Source of the DNA: CAWDDA01 sp963813345
GTDB lineage: Bacteria; Acidobacteriota; Blastocatellia; RBC074
Assembly (NCBI GenBank): GCA_963813345.1
Contig: CAWEYR010000025.1
Location: 1-45,698 of the forward strand
Length of the DNA stretch: 45,698 nucleotides
Direction of reading: 5' to 3'
This document shows positions 35,704-45,069 of the stretch, in pieces (position 1 is the stretch's first letter; each line of letters opens with the position of its first letter). The position numbers and the translations under genes were made by a program. The notes beneath the pieces were generated by a model, which did no database searches, was not told the origin of the DNA, and saw nothing but the letters and a program-made list of their open reading frames with translations.

Positions 35704-36732
35704 TTAATGGCCGCTTGTAGCGGCATCACGTGATCGAGGTCGGTGTTCCTCGTCACCAAACCGTTTAAGCTTCATATTGAGAGTCTGCACTCTCAAACCG
35801 AGAAGCCGCGATGCCTTCGTCTGGCTTCCACCAGCCTGCCTTAAAGCGGTATCGATGAGATTTCGCTCGAACTCATCAACGACATCGGGGAGACTGATGC
35901 CGCCAACCGGAATCGACCTCAACCTCGCGTGCCGGATTCGCGACGGCAGAAGCGTGGCATCGATCTGTCGGGGCGGTAACGCCTGGATTGCGCTTTCGAT
36001 AACCGCCTCGAGCTCTTCGAGATTTCGCTCCCAGGCATACTCCATCAAAAGCTTAATCGCATCAGACGTGATCTCGCATCCTCCCTTTCCAAGCCGCTTA
36101 GCGACCCGCTCAACTAAATGGCGTGCAATGTACGGGATATCTTCCCCACGCTCGCGAAGTGCTTTAAGACGAAAGCTGGCTGGCTTGAGCAAGTCTACGA
36201 GGCCATAGGCCAACCGGTTTTCGGCCGACCGATCATCGGGATTGAACTCCGTCGCAAAAATCAACCGCTGGTTACCGTACCTGCCCTGACGTCCCTGCCA
36301 CCTCTGCTCTTCAAGGTAAGCGGCGAAGCGTTGTTGCAAGAGGATCGGCAGTCCAGTGAGTTCGTTAATGTATATAGTTCCGCGCGTCATTGTTTCGATG
36401 GCACCTTGTGGCCCAAACAGGAACTTGTGCAGCGCGTCGCCAGCCAGGCTGTGGGCATTAACCGATATGAATGGTTGCTCCCAGCTTGAGCCTGCTTCGT
36501 GCAACGCCCGGGCAACCTGTTCCTGCCGCATACCGCGTTCGCCGATGAGCAATGCCGGCTGGACTTCAGCAGCGTGAACAGCAATGAACTCACGAAGCGA
36601 AGCGACATGTGCGCTTACTCCGATCATACAGTCGTAGTTTTCCGGTGAAATTGTACGTCTACGTACAAGTGAAATTGATGGACGCGGTTCGATTCCTGAC
36701 TTTGTTGCCTTCTCGACCGTCTCAGAGTTCAT
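35704..36732 (-). CDS. Sigma-54-activator-like regulator with degenerate AAA+ domain and Fis-type HTH
   Basis: The ATG at 36732 (MNSETVEKA) is favoured over 36753 because AAGAGGAG precedes it. About 342 residues. The order of an NtrC-family AAA+ domain is clear: MIGVSAHVASLREFI, Walker A position, FISVNAHSL, ELFG-like KFLFGPQGA, Walker B-like GTIYINELTGLP, RLIFATEF, FRLKALRERGEDIPYIARHL, YAWERNLEELEAVIESAI. The C-terminal Fis helix-turn-helix follows (DEFERNLIDTALRQAGGSQT, KASRLLGLRVQTLNMKLKRF). However, Walker A reads GERGMRQEQ instead of GESGTGKE, with no Lys, and the GAFTGA loop that contacts sigma-54 is missing. There is no receiver domain. It probably binds DNA but cannot work as an ATP-driven sigma-54 activator. 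Confidence 0.82.
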   Translation of the reverse strand: MNSETVEKATKSGIEPRPSISLVRRRTISPENYDCMIGVSAHVASLREFIAVHAAEVQPALLIGERGMRQEQVARALHEAGSSWEQPFISVNAHSLAGDALHKFLFGPQGAIETMTRGTIYINELTGLPILLQQRFAAYLEEQRWQGRQGRYGNQRLIFATEFNPDDRSAENRLAYGLVDLLKPASFRLKALRERGEDIPYIARHLVERVAKRLGKGGCEITSDAIKLLMEYAWERNLEELEAVIESAIQALPPRQIDATLLPSRIRHARLRSIPVGGISLPDVVDEFERNLIDTALRQAGGSQTKASRLLGLRVQTLNMKLKRFGDEEHRPRSRDAATSGH

Positions 36733-36910
36733 ACAGCTCCTCTTGATTGACATCGAATTTCCAACGCTTGTTCGCTACGTCCATGATTGTTGCTTGCGCG
36801 CGCGTTAAATGTCGTCAACGCGCAGTAAAATCACGTAAAAGTTGTAAATGTGCTGTAAATACATAGTTTTGACCCGCAGACAGAGAGTTGGCCCGGATGT
36901 ATAGTGTAGA

Positions 36911-36953
36911 CATGTAGTACCGCGAAAATTCCGCCTGAAGGCGGCACTACATG
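36911..36953. repeat. Small palindrome upstream of the histidine kinase
   Basis: CATGTAGT (36911-36918) pairs with ACTACATG (36946-36953), enclosing CCGCC-TGAA-GGCGG. It lies 14 bases before the histidine-kinase ATG, in its leader region, and is different in sequence from families A and B. Could affect expression of the two-component operon. Confidence 0.6.
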
Positions 36954-36966
36954 CCTGAAACCTGGG

Positions 36967-38675
36967 ATGAAAACGGCGAACTCTATCATTTCGTTTCTTC
37001 GCAGCAAGGCACTTTGGGTAGGCCTGATTGCGGTCATCGTCCCGCTTCTTGTGAATCTTGGCCTTCAATACCGGTCGCTTTCAGAGCTTGAGTCGGCGAT
37101 GCCATGGGCACGTCGGATGATGCTCAGGAAGTACCTTCAGGAGCTGAATGCGGATCTCAGCAAGGCTTACAAGACAAGCGCCGACGAAATCCTGAATGTC
37201 CCCGCCGAAGCCTTTCAACCCTTCGATCAAAAGGTCGTATACGATCATTTCGCAAAGCTCGATTTTCCCGGAGCCAAGCGGTTCTTTGTTGGATATGCAG
37301 GGAGCAAGGCGGACATGAACTATGCGTTGATACTTTTCTACGATCGCTCGTGCAACCGCCTCTATCGTGACGCGAATTCTCCCGAGTGGCACGCAGCGCA
37401 CGCAGGTTCAGCCGGATGGATAGCACTCGAGATGACTGGCCAAAAGACCGAGAACCCGCGGACGATGGTGGATGATCGTGATCCTAAGAACAGGATTGTC
37501 GTCAGACCCGTGCTCGACGAAGACAAAAGAGTAGTGGGTGTCGCGGGAATGATTCTCGATCAGACCTATTTCCGGGAGAAACTCCTGCCGGAGACAATCA
37601 AGGCAACGCTATCCCGTGCATTTCCAAAAGACGCCGAAGGAGTCATCGTTACAGTTCACGACAAGTGGGAGAATCTCGTCTATGCAAACCAGCCTTTCAC
37701 GGGGAAAGCTTACGAGGTCGGTGGATCTCCGACGTTCGTGTTCACAGACCTTTATCTCGGCATCCGGATGCGCGACCTCACGGAAGACCAGCTGGCACGC
37801 CGATACTTCATCATGAACTTCTCTCTTTCCGCGATTGCAGCCGTCGTGCTTCTCGGTGGAATCGCGTTCGCCCTCAGAACAGCGTCAAGGGCTATGAGGT
37901 TCTCTCAAATGAAGGCCGACTTTGTCTCTAACGTGTCTCACGAGCTGCGTACGCCGCTGGCTTCGATCCGTGTGTTTGGTGAGTTTCTGAAGCTGGGCCG
38001 CGTGAATGACGAGACGAAGATTCAGGAGTATGGCGCCTATATCGAAACTGAGAGCCGCAGGCTGACCCAGTTGATCAACAACATTCTCGATTTCTCGAAA
38101 ATCGAATCAGGTCAGAAGACCTATCAGTTTGAGAGGCGCGATCTCTCGCGTGTTGTCGCGGATACGTTGAGATTTGCCAATGTCCAGCTCGAAGCACAGG
38201 GATTCACCGTACGTTTGAATAAGCCTGAGAAACCACTGCCTGAAGTGCTCCTGGATGCGGAAGCATTCGGCCAGGCGCTGATGAATCTCCTCGATAATGC
38301 GGTCAAATACTCGGGGGCTTCGCGCGAGATCGCCGTCAATATTGGAACCGAACCAGACTGTGTTACCGTATCAATTTCTGACAAGGGCATAGGAATCGCC
38401 CGCGATGAGGTGGAAAAAATCTTCGAGAAATTCTACCGTGTGGGTACCGGGCTGGTTCACGACGTCAAGGGGAGCGGACTCGGTTTGTCGATCGTCAAAC
38501 ACGTGATTGAGGCGCACGAAGGACGCGTCACTGTGGCGAGCGCTCCTGGTGAAGGAAGCACATTTACAATTCATCTGCCTTACGCGCCCAGGATGCCAAA
38601 CGAACAACCCGGCGTCGACCCGTTGGATTCCGATCAGATTGTCCCTGGCAGCGCAATCGGTCAGGGACTTAGAGC

Positions 38676-38679
<4 letters not shown>
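36967..38679 (+). CDS. Membrane sensor histidine kinase
   Basis: A 570-residue protein. Helix 1 (about 15-32, LWVGLIAVIVPLLVNLG) and helix 2 (about 280-300, FSLSAIAAVVLLGGIAFAL) bracket an extracytoplasmic sensor region of about 240 residues (PEAFQ..., VVRPVLDEDKRVVGVAGMIL) that I cannot assign to a named sensor domain. The transmitter follows without an obvious HAMP: H-box FVSNVSHELRTPLASIRVFG with phospho-acceptor His325, N-box ALMNLLDNAVKYS, G1 SISDKGIGIA, F-box FEKFYRV and G2 GSGLGLSIVKHV. It autophosphorylates and passes phosphate to the regulator encoded next, whose ATG overlaps this stop (ATGA). Signal unknown. No frameshift. Confidence 0.93.
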
Positions 38680-39386
<707 letters not shown>

Positions 39387-39394
39387 AGAGAAGA

Positions 39395-39495
39395 AGTGCT
39401 GAGTGCTGAGTGCTGGGTGCTGAGTGCTGAGTGCTGGGTGCTGAGTGCTGAGTGCTGGGTGCTGAGTGCTGGGTGCTGAGTGCTGAGTGCTGAGT
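39395..39495 (+). repeat. Heptamer tandem array, left arm
   Basis: About 14 perfect heptamers of GTGCTGA or GTGCTGG in mixed order, starting a few bases after the response-regulator stop. The same heptamers in reverse complement make up the array at 40037-40185, so the two could pair as a stem of about 100 bp around the segment between them. Too short and without spacers to be a CRISPR. Confidence 0.95.
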
Positions 39496-39610
39496 AGCCT
39501 GACTATGCCGAAGCAGCTTCGATCGATAGCGCAGCTAAGCTAGAATTACGAGAATGTCGTCTCGCCGACAATGACACTACCTGAGTCCTATTCGTTTTTG
39601 AGTCTACTCG

Positions 39611-39965
39611 CTATGCTGGATCGAAGTTTTCCAACGATGCGAGCAACCTCCTAGCGTTTTGCATTACGTCATCAAAGTCTGTTTGGTTCAAATAGCCGGA
39701 ATCGAAAGCCACGTAAAGGTGTGATCGGACTCTGCGCAGCTGGCTTTTGCGGTAGACGGAATTGATGAAACTCTCGAGGACGTCCGCGTTCGAACCCCTC
39801 TGCGACGTTGGACATTATGGAGACGGAGGCCCGTTGAATCTGCCGAGCAAGGCCGAAATCTCTCGAAAACTGCCCTGTGGCTTATTCGATAGACTGTTCG
39901 TGTGAGTTCCCTGGCACCGCCACCAAGCCATCAAGTCTTCGAACCTTGTAACTCCACTCTAGCAT
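39611..39965 (-). pseudogene. Decayed four-helix-bundle (S23/23S rRNA IVS-type) protein gene
   Basis: The minus strand starts at an ATG (39965) with GAGGGAGAA before it: MLEWSYKVRRLDGLVAV. Across at least two frameshifts it then gives FSRDFGLARQIQRASVSIMS, NVAEGFERGRPREF and, in a third frame, FVYRKSQLRRVRSHLYVAFD, SGYLNQTDFDDVMQNARRLL and ASLENFDPA, ending at TAG 39611-39613. RQIQRASVSIMSNVAEGFERG and RSHLYVALD are the signature of the S23/IVP-type four-helix-bundle family, first known as proteins encoded in intervening sequences of 23S rRNA genes. The intact family is about 120 residues; here it is clearly broken. It sits between two inverted heptamer arrays. Confidence 0.85.
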
Positions 39966-40036
39966 TTCTCCCTCACTGCCATTAGTTGGGAAAGAAACGC
40001 GATTCTATGAGGGAGAAGGAAAAAAATGGCGAGCAT

Positions 40037-40185
40037 CCAGCGCTCAGCACCCAGCACTCAGCACTCAGCACCCAGCACTCAGCACCCAGCACTCAGCACC
40101 CAGCACTCAGCACCCAGCACTCAGCACCCAGCACTCAGCACCCAGCACTCAGCACTCAGCACTCAGCACCCAGCACTCAGCACCC
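40037..40185 (+). repeat. Heptamer tandem array, right arm
   Basis: About 21 heptamers of CAGCACT or CAGCACC (first one degenerate), the reverse complement of the left array, ending four bases before the stop of the convergent DUF4159 gene. Read in the direction of each flanking gene, both arrays begin right after the stop codon and read GTGCTGA/GTGCTGG, so the arrangement is symmetrical. Confidence 0.95.
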
Positions 40186-40188
40186 TTC

Positions 40189-40956
40189 TTAATGCGTCAT
40201 CGAATAGACGATCAGGTTCATTCCGAGGCGATAGGCGGCAAGTCCGTACTTCAATGGGTAGTCAGGCTGCTCGATCCACTCCCACGCGTCGCCGTTATCC
40301 TGGTTCCGCGCGATGAAGACAACGATTCGGTCATGTTCATCAAGGATCGCATGGTAATAAGGCACGGGTGCATCATAGCGTTCGGACGTTTGTCCTGATC
40401 TTATCCAGTTATGATAGTTCGGAACCTGAGTCACCTGGTCAATATCAAAATAGCAGTGAAAGACTGGATGGCTGAGAGGTATCTCCTGAACTTTCCCATC
40501 AGGAAGAATCCGCCTCATCTGCTCAAGCACATTTGACCATTCCCGTTCGCCCCAAAAGTCGTCCAGCATCAGAAATCCACCCCTCGCCAGGTATTCACGG
40601 AGCCGTACAGCGTCGGTTTCGTCGAGGTTCATATAGCCAGGCTCGACAATGTAGAGAAAGGGATAGGTGAAAATCTCTTCGTCATCGATCGCGACGGTTG
40701 CAGGATCATTTGAGATGTCGAGTCTGCTTCGTGCCCAGCCGCGCAATCCAACGATGAACTGCTCGTCGGCTTTCGGCCAGTCAACTGTCCAATTCTGACG
40801 TCTCCCGAATGATGGGTATGCCAGACGCGTGAAGGTAAACTCATTCCTTGACCCCTTGTACGTTTTACCGCCTTTAGGCGGAATCGTGGGTCTTTGCCCC
40901 ACAACCAAAAGAGGCAACAGCAGGATTACAATTGCAGCCCGCGGAATTCGCCGCAT
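40189..40956 (-). CDS. DUF4159 domain protein, exported
   Basis: A 255-residue protein with an N-terminal signal (AAIVILLLPLLVVG). DUF4159 features: FTFTRLAYPSFGRRQNWTVD, WPKADEQFIVGLRGWARSRL, PFLYIVEPGYMNLDETDAVR, LREYLARGGFLMLDDFWGER and IPLSHPVFHCYFDIDQV. The family has a glutamine-amidotransferase-like fold and is often found with MoxR/BatA-type genes, but its function is unknown. It is the last gene of the overlapping minus-strand operon starting at 44996 and is convergent with the response regulator across the heptamer/four-helix element. No frameshift. Confidence 0.88.
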   Translation of the reverse strand: MRRIPRAAIVILLLPLLVVGQRPTIPPKGGKTYKGSRNEFTFTRLAYPSFGRRQNWTVDWPKADEQFIVGLRGWARSRLDISNDPATVAIDDEEIFTYPFLYIVEPGYMNLDETDAVRLREYLARGGFLMLDDFWGEREWSNVLEQMRRILPDGKVQEIPLSHPVFHCYFDIDQVTQVPNYHNWIRSGQTSERYDAPVPYYHAILDEHDRIVVFIARNQDNGDAWEWIEQPDYPLKYGLAAYRLGMNLIVYSMTH

Positions 40957-40962
40957 ACCAAT

Positions 40963-41193
40963 TCAAGCTCCGGTGCTCTGGCTCTTCTCCTGGACTTCAC
41001 CCAGACCGAGGTATCTCAGGAACGCAGAGTCAATAAGTGCGAGAATGACACCCTCACCGATTGCACGCCCGTCCGCATGCGTCCAGACGCGATACTCGTT
41101 CCTCGAGAAGCTCTCAACCGAAAGCAATTCGCGCCTTTTGTCCAACCCCAACTGGTAGTTATCAGTTGGCATCTCCGGTTTTGCTTCAATCAT
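40963..41193 (-). CDS. Small hypothetical protein in the SpoIID operon
   Basis: A 76-residue soluble protein: MIEAKPEMPTDNYQLGLDKR, RELLSVESFSRNEYRVWTHA, DGRAIGEGVILALIDSAFLR. Its ATG overlaps the last eight bases of the SpoIID/LytB gene and its stop is six bases before the DUF4159 start, so it is embedded in the operon. I do not recognise the family. The tight spacing on both sides is the main evidence that it is real. Confidence 0.65.
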   Translation of the reverse strand: MIEAKPEMPTDNYQLGLDKRRELLSVESFSRNEYRVWTHADGRAIGEGVILALIDSAFLRYLGLGEVQEKSQSTGA

Positions 41194-42571
41194 AGACTCT
41201 GTGCAAAACGGCAGACTGAAAATAGTGCTCTAATATCTCTGAAAAACGATAGCCTCGATCGGCCATCACCGCGGCGCCGATCTGACATAAGCCAACGCCA
41301 TGCCCCCAGCCGGCACCCGTCAATATGAACCGCTCCGGAATGTTACCAGCTTTCCCCACAGTGTCTACTACGAAAGCCGAACTGTAGAGATGCGATTTCG
41401 AAAGTGCCCGCCGAATCTCCAGCTCCTTTCCGATCTCCAAAACGCCGGCTGTGCCTTCGATTCGCAATTTGATTATCCGTCCCGAGGAACCACGCTGGAC
41501 GGGCACCAGCGCCTTTATGTCTCCGAGCTGCGCTGCTGTGCCAAGTTTGTCGAGCAATATCTGCTGCAACTCGTCCTGCCCGATTTCAATCTTCCAACGA
41601 TAGAAATCCGAAGTCGCACGGTCAAAGTCAGGGAGAATGCGGTCGAGAACCGCCTGATCATGCGAATTGCAGAATGCCGGAGGGCTCCCGTCTATCCATG
41701 CGCGCACGTTCTTTTCTGTCGATAACGGCAGATCAAAACCCGAAGGAACCTCGGGTCCGTCAAAAAGAGCAGAAAGGTAGGGAACGCTGACGTCTTCCCA
41801 TGCACTTGCAAACTCTTCGGTCATTCCCCCGCACGACTTGGAATAACGCGTGTCGCAAACTCCGCCCGCATACAAAAGCACTTGCCCGCGCGTCGCCTGG
41901 ACTGCCTGCGATGCATTCATAGTCGTTGCCTTCGTTACGCCCTGATACCGCTGGCAGTGGTCGTCCGCGCACAAATCGAAGTTGCTATGATTCTCGCGAT
42001 CATACCAACGCCAGATGTTTCTACCATCGATGTCGATCGGCTTTTCGGCGTTTCCATTGCGTTGCTGCCCTTCGGAGATTTTCCGATCTATCTGAGCGAG
42101 GACCCAGCTTCGCGAGACGACCGCGTGTGCTTTGAGGAACTCGGGATGCGCTTGATCGCTCATCTCGGAAGACACAACGCTCTCGAGGTAGGATTCAAGG
42201 CCGATCTGGTTAATGACGACTAACTGGTTTTCGGCGCCAGGAACCAACTTAATGTTTCCCTTGAACTCCTGACGTTCAGTTTGCTGCCAGTGAAATCCAA
42301 TTCCGATCGTCACATCACTCACGCCGAACCTCGTCTCGCCGGTGTCTGTGGATGCCGCCAAAAACTCCGGTGACAGCACGTCAAAGTTACTATTAGTGAC
42401 TCTGATCATGTCAGGCCGCCCGCTACCAGATGGTTCGACGATCGCTTCGTATCTTCCAGGAGGAAGCTTCCTCGTATCGGAGAGTTCGAAGCCTCCTTGC
42501 AGATCAAACGTCACACGTTCAGCAGACTTCAGCACGCCGATCTGCAGTTGAGGTTCAACCGGATTCTTCAA
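41186..42571 (-). CDS. SpoIID/LytB domain protein without signal peptide
   Basis: A 461-residue protein. SpoIID-domain landmarks: NQIGLESYLESVVSSEMSDQ, HPEFLKAHAVVSRSWVLAQ with the conserved Glu of SSEM, ATRGQVLLYAGGVCDTRYSK, SCGGMTEEFASAWE and GAGWGHGVGLCQIGAAVMAD. In spores SpoIID is a lytic transglycosylase and LytB homologues stimulate amidases. Those are exported; this protein begins MKNPVEPQLQIGVLKSAERV with no signal peptide or helix, so it may act in the cytoplasm or be exported unusually. The start overlaps the DUF4922 stop (ATGA). Its operon with a HIT-like protein and a glycosyltransferase suggests a sugar or peptidoglycan-fragment role, by inference only. Confidence 0.9.
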   Translation of the reverse strand: MKNPVEPQLQIGVLKSAERVTFDLQGGFELSDTRKLPPGRYEAIVEPSGSGRPDMIRVTNSNFDVLSPEFLAASTDTGETRFGVSDVTIGIGFHWQQTERQEFKGNIKLVPGAENQLVVINQIGLESYLESVVSSEMSDQAHPEFLKAHAVVSRSWVLAQIDRKISEGQQRNGNAEKPIDIDGRNIWRWYDRENHSNFDLCADDHCQRYQGVTKATTMNASQAVQATRGQVLLYAGGVCDTRYSKSCGGMTEEFASAWEDVSVPYLSALFDGPEVPSGFDLPLSTEKNVRAWIDGSPPAFCNSHDQAVLDRILPDFDRATSDFYRWKIEIGQDELQQILLDKLGTAAQLGDIKALVPVQRGSSGRIIKLRIEGTAGVLEIGKELEIRRALSKSHLYSSAFVVDTVGKAGNIPERFILTGAGWGHGVGLCQIGAAVMADRGYRFSEILEHYFQSAVLHRVYD

Positions 42572-43594
42572 GCAAGCTCCTTCGCGAGCGACTCGCGCAA
42601 ATGCGAAAATTCAGTGTCATTGAGTGTAACTTCTCTGAGTATCGACATAAGCTCGAACGACTCGAGACCGCTAAAGTCACGCTCCTCTGGTGCGACTACG
42701 ATGCCCGCGAGATCAAGTGCGGCCGGACTTATCGTGCGTTTTGACTCGCCTTCAAGAAAGTAGCTGTCGGGGCGGTGTTTACTTCTGGGAAAAAGAAGAA
42801 CCTGGTAGGAACCGTTGCTGCACCTTGCCGCAATATTGATCATCGGTTCCACACGCTTTCCTGCCTGGAGTTCATCCAACACCTTAACTGCCGAGCCTAT
42901 TGTGTTGAGGACATCTTCCTTAGTCGATCCTTTAAACTGAAGGAACAGTATCGGATAGCCCGTTGGAGTTGAGACGATTGTTCCACCGGGGGATTCTACG
43001 AAATCATCCCTTGATTGCTCAACGCAGGCGAATGCCGGCAAACGCAACGGTCCTGGCTGCCTGGAAATGCATGTGATCGGGCGCCGATGCACCACATTCC
43101 GGTCCATTGTAGATCACAACAAAGTCCGGACCGAGCTGCTCAGCAAGGTCGAGAAGATTGGTGATTCTGCGTGCGATTCTTTGAGGTGTGTGCTCGATGT
43201 CGATGGCCACCAGATGCCAATCCAGAATGGGTGCGGGGTTGAAGGTGAGCACCAGTCGATCGTCAAACCGGATTCCTCTCTCTTCCGCGGGCATGTTCTT
43301 CTCACACAGAAAGCAGGGGCGGCTGGCAATCGACGTCGCGTCAACTCTCGCCGAAGAGCTGACAATCCGATTCGGGTTGTGCTGTAGAAAGATCTCGGTG
43401 CCATCGATCAGCAAACTGCGGTACTCGACCGACTGGAGGGCTGCAATTCCCTGCTGCAATGCGGGCCACGTCTCGAGCTGTTGTTGCCGCAGGAGACTAA
43501 TAGCGCGCATAGCGGCTGCCTGCACTCCGTTTCTCCGCTCACGCAAATCCAGCGGCGCGCCCTCGTGCCTGAGTGTTCGATGTTCCCAGTTCAT
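42568..43594 (-). CDS. DUF4922 / HIT-superfamily nucleotidyltransferase-like protein (frameshift)
   Basis: From ATG 43594 (MNWEHRTLRHEGAPLDLRER) the first frame shows IFLQHNPNRIVSSSARVD, a CFLCEKN knuckle (CxxC), FDDRLVLTFNPAPILDWHLV and GPECGASAPDHMHFQAA, whose H-x-H resembles the catalytic HxHxQ-type motif of Ap4A phosphorylase/GalT relatives. This frame stops at 43019. The C-terminal half (VEQSRDDFVESPGGTIVSTP, LFLQFKGSTKEDVLNTIG, ... RDFSGLESFELMSILREVTL) is in a second frame to 42568. An indel in about 43025-43058 joins them into about 341 residues. It overlaps both the upstream glycosyltransferase and the downstream SpoIID gene by four bases. Nucleotide chemistry is inferred from the fold. 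Confidence 0.83.
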
Positions 43595-44996
43595 CGGGCT
43601 ACTCGAGCCAGTATCTCCTGGGTGCGAACCCAGTCTTTGTACGCGTCATAGCGGTTCATTGTCTCGAGGGGCAACGAGCTGTCCGAATTGCCACCCCACC
43701 TTCGCGCCAGGTAAATCGATTCGTAGATACGGCCGATGCGGTAATCCCGACTGATACGCAGCGCGACGGCATAATCCTCACCGTATGAAACGTTCGGAAA
43801 TCCGATCCCGCGCAGGATGCTGACATCGAAGGCGCGCGGAGCCCCGAGTCCGTTGATACGCAGCGCGTTGTTCCGGCCGTTCTCTTCCGTCCATTCCCGA
43901 TGGTCAACAAGGCCGGGTGAAAGCTCGTTGAGATCGAAATCAACGGTCGTGTATGACCCGATTACCATCGCGTAAGGGCCCCTTCGCAATTCCTGGACAA
44001 TCTTCTCAAGCGTATCGGTGCCCGAATAGATGTCATCAGAGTCCAGTTGAACCGCATATCTTCCGCATTCGCTCGAATAGATAGCTTCATTCCAACACCC
44101 GCCAATTCCAAGGTCAGTGCGTTCCGGAACGAGCCGCCTGACTCTCCGATCGCGGGCGGCTGCATCCGCGATGCGTTCTCCGGTACCGTCAGTCGAGTGA
44201 TTGTCAACGATGATGACGTTGAAATCGAAGCTGGTCTTTTGCCCAATTGCACTTTCGATAGCGTCGAGAATCGTCCTGGCTCGATTGCGAACGGGGATGA
44301 CAATCGTGGCTACTACCGGAAACAAAGACGCGGGTTCGGGGACTTCCTTGAACCGCGGTTCAAGGTATGCGCCCTTTCGCTTGAGATGCGCAGTTGCGAT
44401 CTCTTCCATCTCAATCTGAAAAGACCGCTGTGCAGGATTGACGTAGTCAAAGACACGCTCGCCTGAATCTCGGACGTCAGGCTCGTGGCGCAAGTACAGG
44501 AATTCCGGACACCGACGGAGTTGCGAGAATTCCGAGATCTTCAGCCTTAAATCGTAAAGTGATCCTGATTTTAGATTGTCGGCTACTGGCGCGGTCTGCT
44601 CGAGAGCCTGCCTCGCCGCGTCCGTTCTAACCATGACGGCGCCGCCAAAATCGAAGGTGTCGCGAATGCTTCCGGCCTGATAGTCGAGAAGCGGATGATC
44701 GCGCAGTTTGCCTGCCTCAATATCGCGATAGTCGCAGTAAACGAGTCCGGCTCGCGAGTCTTTGGCCGCTTGATACAGACGATCGAGCCCACGATTGCTC
44801 CATTCGATCTTTCCACCAGGAAGCACAAAGAGAAGGTATTCGGTGCTGATTGATTCAAGCAGTCCGTTGAGTGACGCACCGGAGAAGATCGCAGGTTGTT
44901 CGATGACGCCGCGACAAGCTGATGGGTTTCGTAGAAACGCGCTTACTCGCATCGCTGCAGATCGCTGGAAGAAAAGACAACTGAGATAGGCTTCAT
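43591..44996 (-). CDS. Glycosyltransferase family 2-type protein (N-terminal frameshift)
   Basis: The GT-A domain lies in the second half: VVATIVIPVRNRARTILDAI, FNVIIVDNHSTDGTGERI, DLGIGGCWNEAIYSSECGRY, AVQLDSDDIYSGTDTLEKI (DxD-type metal site) and FPNVSYGEDYAVALRI. The first half (LFVLPGGKIEWSNRGLDRLY ... LRHEPDV) is a divergent GT-A-like repeat. The natural start is ATG 44996, MKPISVVFSSSDLQRCE, which stops at once; the rest (RVSAFLRNPSACRGVIEQPA) is in the next frame. One base lost near 44946-44955 explains this. The total is about 468 residues, with no membrane helix. It would transfer a sugar from a nucleotide-sugar donor; the acceptor is unknown. First gene of the five-gene operon. Confidence 0.86.
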
Positions 44997-45069
44997 ATAT
45001 TTCCAAGTTTCCGAATTCTCACCCATCAATTGGCTCTTCGGCAAGTTTGATAACGGCGGAAAATTCAAG

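Noticed and set aside
39395..40185. The heptamer arrays as a CRISPR
   Set aside because: The unit is 7 bp with no spacers, and the two arrays are inverted to each other; no cas gene is present.
39986..40316. Open frames rich in Ser-Thr-Gln-His-Pro through the right heptamer array
   Set aside because: They are translations of the 7-bp repeat in successive frames; no start signal and no conservation beyond the repeat.
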